NCBI GenBank assembly: GCA_049325275.1
Contig: JBMOLU010000058.1
Span: forward strand, 1-64,000
DNA: 64,000 bases
Source of the DNA: CAIQJJ01 sp049325275
Lineage (GTDB): Bacteria; Chloroflexota; Anaerolineae; Anaerolineales; UBA4823
Reading direction: 5' to 3'
Under the pieces are notes generated by a model. That model searched no databases and had not been told where the DNA came from. It was given only the letters and a program-made list of their open reading frames with translations. The position numbers were made by a program, and so were the translations under genes. Shown here piece by piece: positions 40,701-48,734 of the stretch; within the stretch, counting starts at the first letter, position 1; each line of letters opens with the position of its first letter.

Positions 40701-43700
40701 AGGCGCCGTCTTCAACGGCCAGCACCGCAGCCGCCGTGCTGCCCTTGACCTGGAACTGCACCATGGCCATGTCGCCATCCGAGATGCTGTCAGCGTTGCG
40801 GCGTATGTTGGCGCCCCAGTTCGTGCCGCTGTAGGTCAACTGCAATGCCGGGTCGCCGTACCAGCGCGGCGCGTTCCAGCTCAGGTTCTCCAGCGCCCAC
40901 AGGCTGCTCGATCCATGGAAGTGGTCGATGTATTCGGGTTTCCAAAGCATCGCCACCGATGGCTTGCCCTTGCGGGTATCGTCCTGGTAGAAGAAGGTCG
41001 TGTTCACCGTGTCGTCGGGCATTTCCTCTTCCACCATGGCGTGGCCGCGGAACTCGGAGTACTCCTTGAAGTACTGGGCGTACCCGTCCGGCGTGGTGGT
41101 TGGAATGCTCTGGATATAGGCTGAATGGACCGTGTCATTGGAAGCCGGTTCATCGTAGCGGTAGCCATACGGGGAAGCCTGGCCTGTCACGTTGTCGGTA
41201 ACCGTCTTCGTCAGGACGCGGTAGCGCGTCTGCACCGGGTAAGCGTAGAAACGGTCGATACGGCAGTCCGTGCATTTCAGGAAGAACGAAGCTTCCACCT
41301 GCGCGCTCGGTTGCAGGGTCAGCGTCACGTCCACGTCGATGAAGCTGCTCGAGAGGGCGGCTGCCGGTACCGGCAGATAGGTCGGCGTTGTGGCCCACGA
41401 GTCGCCGATGCCGATTTGCAGCGCATCTGTCGTTGCCACGGTCCCTACGTATGCAACCACGCGGTATCGGCCGCCGAAGCGGATCATGCCCGGTTTGATG
41501 GTCTTGTAGGCGGTCCCCGTTACCGATAGATGCTCTCCGACGCAGCTTGCATTGCCCCACCAGCCATTGCGATCGCCGTTGTTGCACAGCGAAGGGCCTT
41601 CCATGATGAGCGACGAAGACTTGAGGTTCGTGGTTTCGTTCCAGGCCACGTACGTGAAATCTACCTTGCCGCCGTAGCCGTTGGTGGCGTTGGTCAGGTG
41701 CATGCCATCGCCATAGGTGAAGGTCGTGGCAGGCAGCGGGCCGGTGTCGTTCAGGCCGTATTCTTCGATCTTCTTCAGCGTCAACGTGCGGCCGCCTTCC
41801 GTCCAGACGTAGTTGGGGAAGATCGTCGGGTCGTTGGCTGCGCCGCTGGCATAGGTGAATGCATACTTGCGCGTCGTCACGGCATCGCTGAACGAGCCGT
41901 TGCCGCTGGCCGAGTGCTGAATCAAGATCGCCGTCAGGCGTGATTTTGTGAAGAAATACTGGTGAGACGCACCCAGCGGCCAGCCGTGATCGAAGTCGGT
42001 GCGCGTTTCATCGCGCTGGAAGTACACGCGGTAGTGGCTGTCGTTGCTGGCATCCGGGCGGCCGGCGTAGACGATCTGCTGCATGTACCCGGCGCGATCC
42101 ATGTACTCGCTATCCGAACTGCTGCAAATGCTGGTCAGGTGCTTGGACTCGGCACTGTTGCGGTAGATCAGCTCCACCCCGTGGATATTGGTGGTCTTGC
42201 TCAACATCCAGCGCCAGGTCACTTTCTCAATCACGTCGTCGGCGGTGGTCGAGCCATCCCCGCAGTCGAAGTAGACGTAGTTCAGGCGGTCACGTGAAAT
42301 GGAAGCGTCGTTTTCGAGGCCGAAATAATACTTGTTGCCCGCCTGGTCCCAGATTTCCCAGGTGTCGTCGTTTTCGTCGTTCCATACGTTGGTGTTGCGG
42401 ACGATGTGCAGGAAGCTTTCGTCGGAGGTGCGCCAGTTCCCGCTGCTGTCTTTGTACAACTGGTAGCCGGTGCCGTTCAGGGTCAGTCTGTAGGTATCGT
42501 CGGCAAAGTCGTTCATCGTGCCGTTCATGTTGCGCTCAATGCCGCCGCTGTCCAGCGACCAGCCCATGCCCACCCACGAAGCCTGCGTGTACCCGCTGGC
42601 CGAATCGGCCGTCTGGCTGTTGTAGCTCAAGGACAAAGACGGCTGCAGGCCACCGGGGCCGGGCGGCACTTCGATCGGGAAGGAATAGCTGGCAGCGCCG
42701 GTGAACGAAGATACCTGAAAGGCCTGCATGTTCGGCAGGCGCGGCGCCTGCCAATTTCTCGAGTCGAAGTCGAAGCTGGAGAGATGGTCGCTGGTAGCGT
42801 AGATCACGTTTTTGTGGGCGTCTACGTACGAGGGCAGCGACATCCAGGTCTGGTAGGTTTCGTCCCAGTAGGACAGCGTCAATGTGCTCTCATCGCCATC
42901 GATCTGGCTCTCGTCATAGTGCACTTCGATCGTAATCGGCTCGCTGAACTGGTGCACGCTGGCCTTGTCCTCCTGCCCCCAGGCCGAAATCTCGAAGGCG
43001 TTGCCGCTCAGGGTGTAGGGCGGCAGGGCTTCTTCGTAGCCGTTCAGGCGTTCGGCTTCGGCGTGGGCGGCGCCCAGCGGGCGGATGCGTACGTCCATCC
43101 CCTGCGGCGCGGCCTCGCCGTTGCTTTTCCCGGCGGGCGCGTAGGCGTTCTGCGGGAAGTGCACCTTCACCCGGCCGTTCAAACCGCTGACTTCACCGCC
43201 GTCGACGCTCAAGGCGGCCACACCGTCCTGCGCAATCGCCAGCGTGCCCGAAGCGAGCGGCTTGTCATCACCATCGGTGCGTACCACGCTGACTTGCAGC
43301 GTGAAGGGCGCGACGGCATCCGCCAGGAGCGCCATTGGCTGGTTGCCCTGCGCCGTCAGCGGCAGGCGCAAGCGGCGCGTCTGCGGGTCGAAAGACTCGG
43401 CCGCCTGGCCCAGCGGCTGCATCCCGGCCGGGATGGCCAGGGTCAGGGCCAGTGATTCGGCCTTTTCGTCCTTTGCGGCGAACTTCCACGTCAGGGTGAA
43501 GGGCTCGCCCGGGTTGACGGCCGCCGGTTGCACCGAGAGCGCCAGGCTGGACGGCCCTTCCCAGGTCAGTGTCAGGGCCGAGGCGGCTGCGACGATCACG
43601 GGCGGGTCGACGGTCACCACAGGGGTCGGCGCCGGTGTGGCCGTGACGGTGGGCGTCAGTGTGACGGTCGGTGTCACCGTGACGGTAGGCATCACGGTGG

Positions 43701-44022
43701 GCGACACGGTGGGCGTCGCCGTCATCGTGACCGTCGGCGCGGGCTGCGTGTCCGTCAGGACGGCAGTTGCCGTGGCTTCTGGCGTGCCCGTCACTTCGAA
43801 GACGTCGGTCGCGACGGCTGTCTCGAAGGGCAGCCGGGCGTCGGTCGGCGTTGGGGCGGCGTCTGCGGCGGATGCCGCCTGGACGGCAAGCCCCGGCAGG
43901 GAACCGGCCAGCAGCGAGACGATCACCAACACGTACAGGCTGCGCTGCAAGGCAGCGGCCAGCCTGCGCCCGAATTTGCGGGCGCTGAAGGCGCGATTCG
44001 ACGGCATGGAAGTTGCTTTCAT
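34396..44022 (-). CDS. RHS/YD-repeat polymorphic toxin with five lectin-like modules and an LHH nuclease tip
   Basis: A 3,208-residue secreted toxin. ATG 44022 is used (AGGAG 8 nt upstream). Order: signal/TM (about 26-45), Thr/Pro/Val linker (55-138), beta domains, SpvB-like segment (FSFPIEVPPGPGGLQPSLSLSYNS type, about 436-498), YD repeats (many YDAYGN/YTYD copies, ~1270-2010), three related ~155-residue jelly-roll modules (about 2025-2505, each ending in W-x-x-[FY]DD[IV]SL), a YD spacer, two more modules of a second type (about 2556-2836), then the RHS core (LLSDHLGSTSVV to DPTGH, about 2861-2970). After the core come a glycine-zipper hydrophobic stretch, a duplicated CGGDxCAGE motif, and a C-terminal LHH-type HNH/Endo VII nuclease (L3148-H-H with PIGPDGLPIN before it and YWIERAKDF after). 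The tip and its SUKH partner are AT-rich. It probably forms a shell around the nuclease. Confidence 0.9.
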   Translation of the reverse strand: MKATSMPSNRAFSARKFGRRLAAALQRSLYVLVIVSLLAGSLPGLAVQAASAADAAPTPTDARLPFETAVATDVFEVTGTPEATATAVLTDTQPAPTVTMTATPTVSPTVMPTVTVTPTVTLTPTVTATPAPTPVVTVDPPVIVAAASALTLTWEGPSSLALSVQPAAVNPGEPFTLTWKFAAKDEKAESLALTLAIPAGMQPLGQAAESFDPQTRRLRLPLTAQGNQPMALLADAVAPFTLQVSVVRTDGDDKPLASGTLAIAQDGVAALSVDGGEVSGLNGRVKVHFPQNAYAPAGKSNGEAAPQGMDVRIRPLGAAHAEAERLNGYEEALPPYTLSGNAFEISAWGQEDKASVHQFSEPITIEVHYDESQIDGDESTLTLSYWDETYQTWMSLPSYVDAHKNVIYATSDHLSSFDFDSRNWQAPRLPNMQAFQVSSFTGAASYSFPIEVPPGPGGLQPSLSLSYNSQTADSASGYTQASWVGMGWSLDSGGIERNMNGTMNDFADDTYRLTLNGTGYQLYKDSSGNWRTSDESFLHIVRNTNVWNDENDDTWEIWDQAGNKYYFGLENDASISRDRLNYVYFDCGDGSTTADDVIEKVTWRWMLSKTTNIHGVELIYRNSAESKHLTSICSSSDSEYMDRAGYMQQIVYAGRPDASNDSHYRVYFQRDETRTDFDHGWPLGASHQYFFTKSRLTAILIQHSASGNGSFSDAVTTRKYAFTYASGAANDPTIFPNYVWTEGGRTLTLKKIEEYGLNDTGPLPATTFTYGDGMHLTNATNGYGGKVDFTYVAWNETTNLKSSSLIMEGPSLCNNGDRNGWWGNASCVGEHLSVTGTAYKTIKPGMIRFGGRYRVVAYVGTVATTDALQIGIGDSWATTPTYLPVPAAALSSSFIDVDVTLTLQPSAQVEASFFLKCTDCRIDRFYAYPVQTRYRVLTKTVTDNVTGQASPYGYRYDEPASNDTVHSAYIQSIPTTTPDGYAQYFKEYSEFRGHAMVEEEMPDDTVNTTFFYQDDTRKGKPSVAMLWKPEYIDHFHGSSSLWALENLSWNAPRWYGDPALQLTYSGTNWGANIRRNADSISDGDMAMVQFQVKGSTAAAVLAVEDGAYPNADHRRWGLYAHDNVLELQYQAGSGWVYQTLLSSLKRDCWYVLLLGVDNQSMFIRVWERDNVTDSTVGRYELATPASMQNLTWRFRAWANNTGTGSVLLDGYSEGLLSSLTESQYDVTTTNMPDLPILPSGGWYTGFKVVWTRLVGQKSMIFNGDAQWVGTKTTYTYDAYGNQSEKLEAEWRSGSWYNYRATRSGYHTGATSGVYLVGLPSYVNSFQCPGGTCGYTASQLIGQALYLYDGSNAHTTTPSTGKLTGQRTLLSCLSGDCTPTANLRYSDVRYAYDSYGNQTTVTAYTGEGAYGGAPQGTAQYTYTCYGGGTLNGQPCSDTYHTYPLWTMNDLGHKVTLSYDYVKGVVLQETDANGQVTSGTYDAYGRMLTIVRPGDSSSSPTVRITYGDTAQPFYTQAEQRIENSTYFTIRKYYNGLGQLLQTQVRNATVEGSVQDILTDSYYDASGRVYRQTVPYNVSPTGGYNATEHNSHSTDDATTTRTWYDDFGRTKTVCAPDGACTGYTYGDGYNGTVPYQWTMVEDARHNFTTTRSDLFGRTVFVDAPTGPDVTYTYDAADHLKTTVRGGSTTTLTYDVAGRKTQMNDPDMGIWNYSYDAIGNLKTQTDARGCVTTMAYDDLNRLTAKAYTGSCGSGNTNASYGYDAYGTGQYGRGRRTSMTDGSGSTAWTYDERGRVKQEAKTVSGTTYNTYWEYNAADLPKTMTYPDGEVITHAYLPQMLLDTLMSNRDNNNAANNYYYVLDTRYDSAGRTTSRWLGGAYQATTPVLVNSFHYNAWNVQGGRMDYIKAGTYSSQASLMDLRYTYDAVGNITKIEDYKLGNPQTLGFGYDALNRLTGAYAGSGTNGLGNFGYEQYTYNATTGNLEDKAGLSFGYSDANHDHAVTTVDGDTRYTYDANGNQTQRKVSDQEPNLIPNADFESSGSWTGEIVDFPATSFYRSTWGASSPHSGAYGYAISNQAYGTLVSTDYIAVNAADTYNLHAWVRGEVDAEGTADGWHVRVMYYNASDTYLGNKDTAFGAGGSLSTTWTQKGGSFTPMAGTTKVKIQLIADMISGWVAFDDVSLIKSGTSTNLVSNAAFESTSGWTEGRSSAYPGTSFWRGNWGLGDGHSTGTDYAYVISNLAYGHLASPQIAVTPGAQYDVYAWVRGELDPDDSEGQWLIRVNYFDAAGNYLNDYDDAAGGQAGTLTKVWVQRGGRITIPSAASKVNIALYNYHNAGWVAYDDVSLIKVGTSTNLVTNPGFETAGTWAEGLQPFFPGTSFWRYNWSIASPHSGSYAYAISNLANGYLRTEAIAVTPGAEYDLYAWVRGKMDADDGEGPLLLRVQYYNAAGTYLRWEDVAAISTTDLSTTWRQEGARFTVPSDAAQVRVMLLVHLSSGWIGYDDISLRKVSTFDLSYDAENRLYQVRKDGSVISTHTYDGDGKQVKVTTGENVTVYAGSYEVEQPNLLPNPSIEQAGSGSADAYGWTEGTNHARANDRAHSGSWSLKSTHSGSPGTATYTTVVVQPNTLYELSGWIYKQTTSGAVYLDLSGATGQPVLLASANGSWQYVSGVWYSGANTSVTVRMVTDSNISGTAWFDDISLRVSTATNPSFEQAGTSSSDVAGWNEGTNHIRSNDRAHSGSWSLKSNHTGSPGTSTNSSAIAVRPNTNYLLSGWIYKQATSGAAYLDMNGIAGQLVLPATTTGSWQYVSGIWYSGSNTSIIIRMVTDTNINGPAWFDDVSLVAQDNLVRKYYTAGGQRIAMRENGTLRYLLSDHLGSTSVVADAAGNKISEMRYKPWGEVRYTSGTTPTDYTYTGQRSEMESIGLMFYNARWYDPTLGRFTSPDTIIPEQSQGVQAWDRYAYVNNNPVDFSDPTGHCLVLCTAAIGAGIGAIVGAVGYTIYTAATGTEFNTGHMLAAAGGGAVAGGLIGTGVGVVAGMNAAAATTAAVTGGSTVAAANGACGGDVCAGEIKDAATAVNTACGGDMCAGEVGEIADDASTAVSNLWSKTSYNGTTVYQRSDLIDPTKVSAAGKTNLQLMQSGRAPIGPDGLPINLHHMLQNMNGPIAEVTKTFHQTYSRIIHINPNTIPSGIDRVAFNAWRMQYWIERAKDFSQE

Positions 44023-44149
44023 GAACATTCTCCTGGTATGAAGTTGTCTTTGACGGGGCAGAACCTCGAACCCCCTCACGGTAAAAACAATGAGCAACCG
44101 AACCTGTATAAAGCTTGTGTGGGTTCGGCCCTAACAAAACTGCAAGGGT

Positions 44150-44179
44150 ATTGTAGCACAGCTTACAAGACAGAGTCAA
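44150..44179 (-). promoter_or_regulatory. Predicted promoter of the RHS toxin gene
   Basis: Minus strand TTGACT (44174-44179), 18-nt spacer, TACAAT (44150-44155). The leader of ~120 nt holds a small stem (44098-44104 with 44122-44128, CCGAACC/GGTTCGG). Confidence 0.6.
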
Positions 44180-44263
44180 CGGCCGCCTGTCACATGCCGG
44201 TGATGACGTTTGTCAAAAACCGACCCCGGACAACCCCAGTATACAACACGCCGGGCGTTTCTT

Positions 44264-44291
44264 GCTGACAAACCGCTGACAAAATGCTGAC
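44264..44291. promoter_or_regulatory. Three GCTGAC direct repeats at exact 11-bp spacing
   Basis: GCTGAC occurs at 44264, 44275 and 44286, each followed by AAA or GAA, in the region between the divergent RHS and DUF4129 genes. Direct repeats with 11-bp phasing are typical of OmpR/PhoB-type response-regulator sites. Confidence 0.55.
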
Positions 44292-44397
44292 GAATCAGGC
44301 CTGCGCAGTGTTCCCGGCCTTTGCGGTGGAAAGCCCCGCTTCGATGAGGTCTCTGTTCCTGCGCCGTTTCGCAGCATCCGGGATTTTTGCTTTGTTT

Positions 44398-44419
44398 ACA
44401 AATCCCGTCGTGGTAAACT
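44398..44419 (+). promoter_or_regulatory. Predicted promoter of the DUF4129 operon, possibly leaderless
   Basis: A TAAACT (44414-44419) with a weak TTGTTT-like -35 about 16 nt upstream. The expected start (~44426) is within two bases of ATG 44428. No Shine-Dalgarno sequence precedes the ATG. Confidence 0.4.
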
Positions 44420-44427
44420 ACTGCCTT

Positions 44428-45309
44428 ATGATGAAGCGCCAAAAGAAAACCGCCCTCGCTTTGCTTGCCTTTACCGCAATCGCGGTGTTTGTCCTGGCCG
44501 CCGTGCTCGGCCAGGTGAGCCTGTCGGAAGGTACGCCGGTGAATTTGGGCCACCAGCGTGAAATGGAACGGGCCTATGAATTGGATCCGTTCTTGGGGGA
44601 CAGGTTGGTGGAGGCCATTCGTATCTTCATGCTTCTCATCGCCGTGTGCGGGCCTGTGGCGTTGATTTATATGCTCTTTACCAGGCGCGGACGCCGGGAC
44701 TTGCTCGTCGCCGTGTTCAACGCGGCCCTGATCTTTTTCTTGTTAATGGGTCTGCGCAGCGCCATGCCGGAAGAGCTTGCCCGGCCGACGCCGACCCCCG
44801 TCGAGCAAGAGATACTGGCAACCGCCGCGGCAATCCCGCAGGTCGAAGGCGAAACCTTTGCCGCCGAACCGCCCGAGTGGACGATCTGGGCGGTCAGCGT
44901 GGTGCTGGCACTGCTCCTGGTGCTGATCGTGGTGGCCGTCTTGATGCGCTTCTTCCGCAGGCAGCCGGATGGCACCTTGCAGGAGATTGCCGAAGAAGCC
45001 CGCCAGGCGATCGACGATATTCAGGCCGGGGGTGATTTGCGCCAGATCATTATCAAGTGTTACTTCGATATGATGGGCGCGGTCAAGAAGACGCGCGGCA
45101 TCGTGCGCGATCAGGCGATGACGCCCGATGAGTTCGAGGCCCTTTTGGAAAAGAAGGGCTTTCCCGCCGGCCCCTTGCAGCGGCTGACGCGCCTGTTCGA
45201 GGACGTGCGCTACGGCACGCGTACGCCGGCTGCACACGAAGAACAGCTCGCCATTTTGTGCCTGCAGGAAATCGTGGCCGCCTGCCAGAAGGAGGAATCT
45301 GTGGCATGA
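44428..45309 (+). CDS. DUF4129 domain membrane protein
   Basis: A 293-residue protein with about three hydrophobic segments (residues ~8-30, ~65-90 and ~150-172) and a cytoplasmic C-terminal DUF4129 domain (LRQIIIKCYFDMMGAVKKTRGIVRDQAMTPDEFEALL, then VRYGTRTP). DUF4129 proteins occur with MoxR ATPases, DUF58 proteins and transglutaminases in conserved bacterial operons of unresolved function, exactly the context here. The start is ATG 44428 (MMKRQKK); the frame open to 44284 lacks any translation signal. The stop overlaps the next ATG by four bases. Confidence 0.85.
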   Translation: MMKRQKKTALALLAFTAIAVFVLAAVLGQVSLSEGTPVNLGHQREMERAYELDPFLGDRLVEAIRIFMLLIAVCGPVALIYMLFTRRGRRDLLVAVFNAALIFFLLMGLRSAMPEELARPTPTPVEQEILATAAAIPQVEGETFAAEPPEWTIWAVSVVLALLLVLIVVAVLMRFFRRQPDGTLQEIAEEARQAIDDIQAGGDLRQIIIKCYFDMMGAVKKTRGIVRDQAMTPDEFEALLEKKGFPAGPLQRLTRLFEDVRYGTRTPAAHEEQLAILCLQEIVAACQKEESVA

Positions 45310-45968
45310 AAGCTTATGGCAAGTGGATCGCCGCCGCACTGGTGTTGTTTTTGTTCTTCTTTGCGCTGGTCCTGTTCGTTTTTCGGGATTTCGTGCGCGA
45401 AGAAATCGTGATTCCTATCCTGTATGCCTTCTGGCTGGGTAGCGTGGTGGCCAACAGCGTTTCGCAGATTTACTATTTGCTCACCCTGCTCATCCTGGGC
45501 CTGATCCTGGCTGTGGCCGGCCTGCGCTACCTGTTGACAGATTTCCGTCTCCCCGGCGAGCAGGCGCCTTCCGCAGAAGAGCCAAGCCGCTACCAGTTCT
45601 GGCTCAAACGCAGCCATCGCCTTTCGTCGGGTGGCTTTTTTCTTTCCAGCCTGGGAATGGAATTAAGGCGTATGGTTTTGACGGTGTTGGCGTATCAGGA
45701 GCACCGGGACATGTGGGAACTGGAGCGCGAGATTGTCGAAAAACAGTTCGATGTTCCCCCCGACGTGCAGGCCCTGATCGCCCAACGCCAGTTGGGTGAG
45801 GCTGCGCCGGTAACGCAAAGCGCATGGAGCGCCCTGCTGGCGCGTTTTTTCAAGGCTTTTCGATTGCCCGAATCGGCTTCGGATGGCCTGGTCAGGCAGC
45901 GTGTGGAGAACATTGTTGCATATCTTGAAAAACGTCTGGAGGTAAAGCATGACAGAAGAGATTCGTGA
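45306..45968 (+). CDS. Membrane protein of the DUF4129/MoxR operon, unknown function
   Basis: A 220-residue protein starting at ATG 45306, which overlaps the TGA of the DUF4129 gene. Three hydrophobic segments fill residues ~6-75, then ~145 soluble residues containing LKRSHRLSSGGFF and a charged helix (MWELEREIVEKQFDVPPDVQALIAQRQLG). The family is not recognised. Its conserved place between DUF4129 and MoxR suggests a structural partner of the complex. The 3' end overlaps moxR by 20 nt. Confidence 0.75.
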   Translation: MKAYGKWIAAALVLFLFFFALVLFVFRDFVREEIVIPILYAFWLGSVVANSVSQIYYLLTLLILGLILAVAGLRYLLTDFRLPGEQAPSAEEPSRYQFWLKRSHRLSSGGFFLSSLGMELRRMVLTVLAYQEHRDMWELEREIVEKQFDVPPDVQALIAQRQLGEAAPVTQSAWSALLARFFKAFRLPESASDGLVRQRVENIVAYLEKRLEVKHDRRDS

Positions 45969-46914
45969 TGTTCGCTGGGCAGCCGCGTCGAGCGGAAAGG
46001 TCATCGAGGAAGTGGAACGCGCCATCGTGGGCAAGCGCGCCGTGCTGGAGAAGATCCTGGCGGCGCTGCTTTCCGGCGGGCACGTCTTGCTGGAGGATTT
46101 CCCCGGCCTGGCGAAAACCCTGATCGCCAACAGCTTTGCGACGGCGCTGGGGATGAGCTTCCGGCGTATCCAGTTCACGCCCGATTTGCTGCCCGGCGAC
46201 ATCACCGGCGGTTACGTCTACGACCGTTCTCAGAACCAGTTTGCCCTGCGCCGCGGGCCGATCTTCGCCAATGTGATCCTGGCCGATGAAATCAACCGCG
46301 CTTCACCGCGCACGCAGTCGGCTTTGCTCGAGGCGATGCAGGAATACCAGGTGACGCTCGAAGGTGAGACCATGAAGTTGCCCCAGCCCTTCATCGTCAT
46401 CGCCACCCAGAACCCGATCGAGTACGAAGGCACCTTCCCGCTGCCCGAAGCGCAACTGGATCGCTTCCTCGTCAAGCTTTCGGTCGGTTATCCCAGCGTA
46501 GACGATGAACACGAAATGCTGCGCCGGCGCCGCGAACGCAAGCAGGATGAATTCGACCTCCATGCGGTGACGGATGCGGATGGCTTGCTGGCCATGCGCC
46601 AGGTGGCCGAATCGATCCACATCGATATCGATCTCGAGCGTTACATCGTCAACCTGGTTACGAAGACGCGTTCCCATCACCAGGTGACGGTGGGCGCCAG
46701 CCCGCGCGGCACGCTGGCCTTGCTGAAACTCTGCCGTGCCTGGGCAACGATCCAGGGCCGTGACTACGTGTTGCCCGATGACGTCAAACAGTTCATCCGC
46801 CCCGCTCTCGGCCATCGCCTGATCCTCGAACCCGATCTGTGGACGACGCCGCAGGCGGCAGAGCGTGTGCTGAACGATGTGGCCCAGTCGGTCCCCGTCC
46901 CCGTGATCAAATGA
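45949..46914 (+). CDS. MoxR-type AAA+ ATPase
   Basis: A 321-residue cytoplasmic AAA+ chaperone-like ATPase. Walker A appears in the MoxR form LLEDFPGLAKTLIA (about residues 41-54), Walker B is ILADEINRASPRTQSALLEAMQE, sensor 1 is VIATQNPIEYEGTFPLPEAQLDRF, and the lid has SPRGTLALLKLCRAWA. MoxR proteins are thought to help assemble or activate complexes containing DUF58/VWA-type partners, which is encoded next (4-bp ATGA overlap). Confidence 0.93.
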   Translation: MTEEIRDVRWAAASSGKVIEEVERAIVGKRAVLEKILAALLSGGHVLLEDFPGLAKTLIANSFATALGMSFRRIQFTPDLLPGDITGGYVYDRSQNQFALRRGPIFANVILADEINRASPRTQSALLEAMQEYQVTLEGETMKLPQPFIVIATQNPIEYEGTFPLPEAQLDRFLVKLSVGYPSVDDEHEMLRRRRERKQDEFDLHAVTDADGLLAMRQVAESIHIDIDLERYIVNLVTKTRSHHQVTVGASPRGTLALLKLCRAWATIQGRDYVLPDDVKQFIRPALGHRLILEPDLWTTPQAAERVLNDVAQSVPVPVIK

Positions 46915-48176
46915 AGCACCACATCTTCCTGCTGGCATTGCTGATCTTTGTGCTCATGCTCTTCGGCGTGGTGGTGTTGAGCGGGAATGTCCTGGCGTTG
47001 GCCTTGCCGTTGATCGTTTACCTGGGTACGGCGCTTTGGTACGCACCGGACCAGGTGAACCTGAAAATCCAGCGTCAGTTCGATGCCAACTGGGTGAAAG
47101 AAGGCACACCGGTTACGGTATGCCTGTCGCTTGAAAACATTGGCTCGGATATCGAAGAACTGCTCATCCGAGAGCATTTGCCGCGCGGCGCCGAACTGCT
47201 AGAAGGCAGCCTGAACGCTTTCGTCTCGTTGCCCGCCGGGGCGAAACACGAACTGCATTACATCATTCGGCCGCGGCGCGGCGAATATACCTGGGCGCCC
47301 CTGCAGGGCCTGGCGGGTGAGATGTTTGCGCTTTTCGGCCAGGAGTTGATCGTGGAAGTCCCGCGCAAGCTCAGCGTTCGCCCGCAGGCCTTTTCCTTGG
47401 GGCCGATTGCCATCCGCCCGCCCCAGACGCGCGGTTTTTCGGGGCCTATCCCGGCGCGGCAGGCCGGCTCGGGTGTGGATTTCTTCGCCGTGCGTGAATA
47501 CCAACCGGGCGATCCGATACGCCATTTGAACTGGCGCATGGCCGCCCGCCATCCCTTCGATCTCTTTACCAACACCCAACAGGCCGAACGCGTGGCCGAT
47601 GTGGGACTGATCCTGGACTCGCGCATTCACATCAACGTTACCGCACGCGGCGATTCGTTGTTCGAGCACGCCACACGTGCGGCGGCCTCGCTGGCAAATT
47701 CGTTTCTCAACGACGGCAACCGCGTGGCTTTGCTGGTTTATGGCGGCAGCATCCAAAGCGTTTACCCCGGTTACGGCAAGATTCAACGCGAGCGCATTCA
47801 CAATGCCCTGGCGCGCGCCCGCCTTGGACGCAACTACGCCCTCGAAAGCCTGGGTCACCTGCCGACGCGTTTCTTCCCCGCCCGCTCGCAGATTGTGCTG
47901 ATCAGCCCGCTGCACCCCGACGACGTTCCCGTTCTGGTGCAGTTGCGTTCCCGCGGCTATGCCATCATGCTGGTTTGCCCCAATGCCCTCGATTTCGAGA
48001 TTTATCCGCAGCAACCCGACGCCGAAAACGATCTCGCCTACCGCCTGGCAAACGCCGAACGGACCTTTCTGTTACAGCAAGTCCGGCGTATCGGTATTCA
48101 GGTGGTCGACTGGCGCGTTCACGAACCGCTCGAACCGTTGATCCAGTATACGGTGCGCTTGAGGACCTTTCCATGA
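46911..48176 (+). CDS. DUF58 domain-containing membrane protein
   Basis: A 421-residue protein with two adjoining N-terminal hydrophobic segments (about residues 4-45), then a beta-rich domain and the DUF58 signature GVDFFAVREYQPGDPIRHLNWRMAARH (about residues 185-210), followed by a VWA-like fold (VGLILDSRIHINV). DUF58 proteins are usual partners of MoxR ATPases. The start ATG overlaps the moxR TGA; the longer frame to 46839 lies inside moxR and has no signal. Confidence 0.92.
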   Translation: MKHHIFLLALLIFVLMLFGVVVLSGNVLALALPLIVYLGTALWYAPDQVNLKIQRQFDANWVKEGTPVTVCLSLENIGSDIEELLIREHLPRGAELLEGSLNAFVSLPAGAKHELHYIIRPRRGEYTWAPLQGLAGEMFALFGQELIVEVPRKLSVRPQAFSLGPIAIRPPQTRGFSGPIPARQAGSGVDFFAVREYQPGDPIRHLNWRMAARHPFDLFTNTQQAERVADVGLILDSRIHINVTARGDSLFEHATRAAASLANSFLNDGNRVALLVYGGSIQSVYPGYGKIQRERIHNALARARLGRNYALESLGHLPTRFFPARSQIVLISPLHPDDVPVLVQLRSRGYAIMLVCPNALDFEIYPQQPDAENDLAYRLANAERTFLLQQVRRIGIQVVDWRVHEPLEPLIQYTVRLRTFP

Positions 48177-48676
48177 TTCAACGCTTACACTTCCTGGCGA
48201 TTGGTCTCGCCACCGCCTGCCTAGTGGCCTTTTACCTGCTGACCGGCGGGACGGGCGGCGTTGCCCTGAGCCTGCTGGCCGGCCTGGCGTGGCTGGTGTT
48301 GGCCTGGCTCGATAAAAAGTGGGTGGCCGCGCCGGCCATGTTTCTCTTCTTCATGTTGGCGGCTTTTGGGGCCGTGCAGGAACGTTATACGGTGCTTTGC
48401 CTGCTGGCGGGTGTTTTTGCGCTCTCGGCCTGGGACTTGTCGCGCTTTTTAGGGCGTTTGCAACTGCTCGATATGCAGCGCGACGCTTCATGGGCTCAGG
48501 AGTCCCGGCATCACCTGCGGCGCCTGCTTGCCGTCGACGGTGCTGGCTTCTTGCTCGCCCTGATCGCCGTCAGCGTGCAGTGGCGCGGGTCGTTCTTCCC
48601 GGTTTTCTTCCTGGCACTGGGGGTTCTGATTGCACTTTTTGCCCTGGTAATTCGGTTGGCACGCTTGACAGGTTGA
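48173..48676 (+). CDS. Small membrane protein ending the MoxR operon
   Basis: A 167-residue protein starting at ATG 48173, overlapping the DUF58 stop. Hydrophobic segments cover residues ~7-28, 30-48, 52-85, ~120-135 and 140-160, with an amphipathic middle (SRFLGRLQLLDMQRDASWAQESRHHLRRL). Family not recognised; the tight 4-bp overlap ties it to the operon. Confidence 0.75.
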   Translation: MIQRLHFLAIGLATACLVAFYLLTGGTGGVALSLLAGLAWLVLAWLDKKWVAAPAMFLFFMLAAFGAVQERYTVLCLLAGVFALSAWDLSRFLGRLQLLDMQRDASWAQESRHHLRRLLAVDGAGFLLALIAVSVQWRGSFFPVFFLALGVLIALFALVIRLARLTG

Positions 48677-48693
48677 CGTTTTTTCGGTAAACT
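48665..48693 (+). promoter_or_regulatory. Predicted promoter of the lamin-tail protein gene
   Basis: Perfect TTGACA (48665-48670), 17-nt spacer, TAAACT (48688-48693). It overlaps the end of the upstream gene. Confidence 0.65.
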
Positions 48694-48734
48694 CTTGCGA
48701 AAGGCGGTGAAAGACTAGGCAAATTAATATAAGG

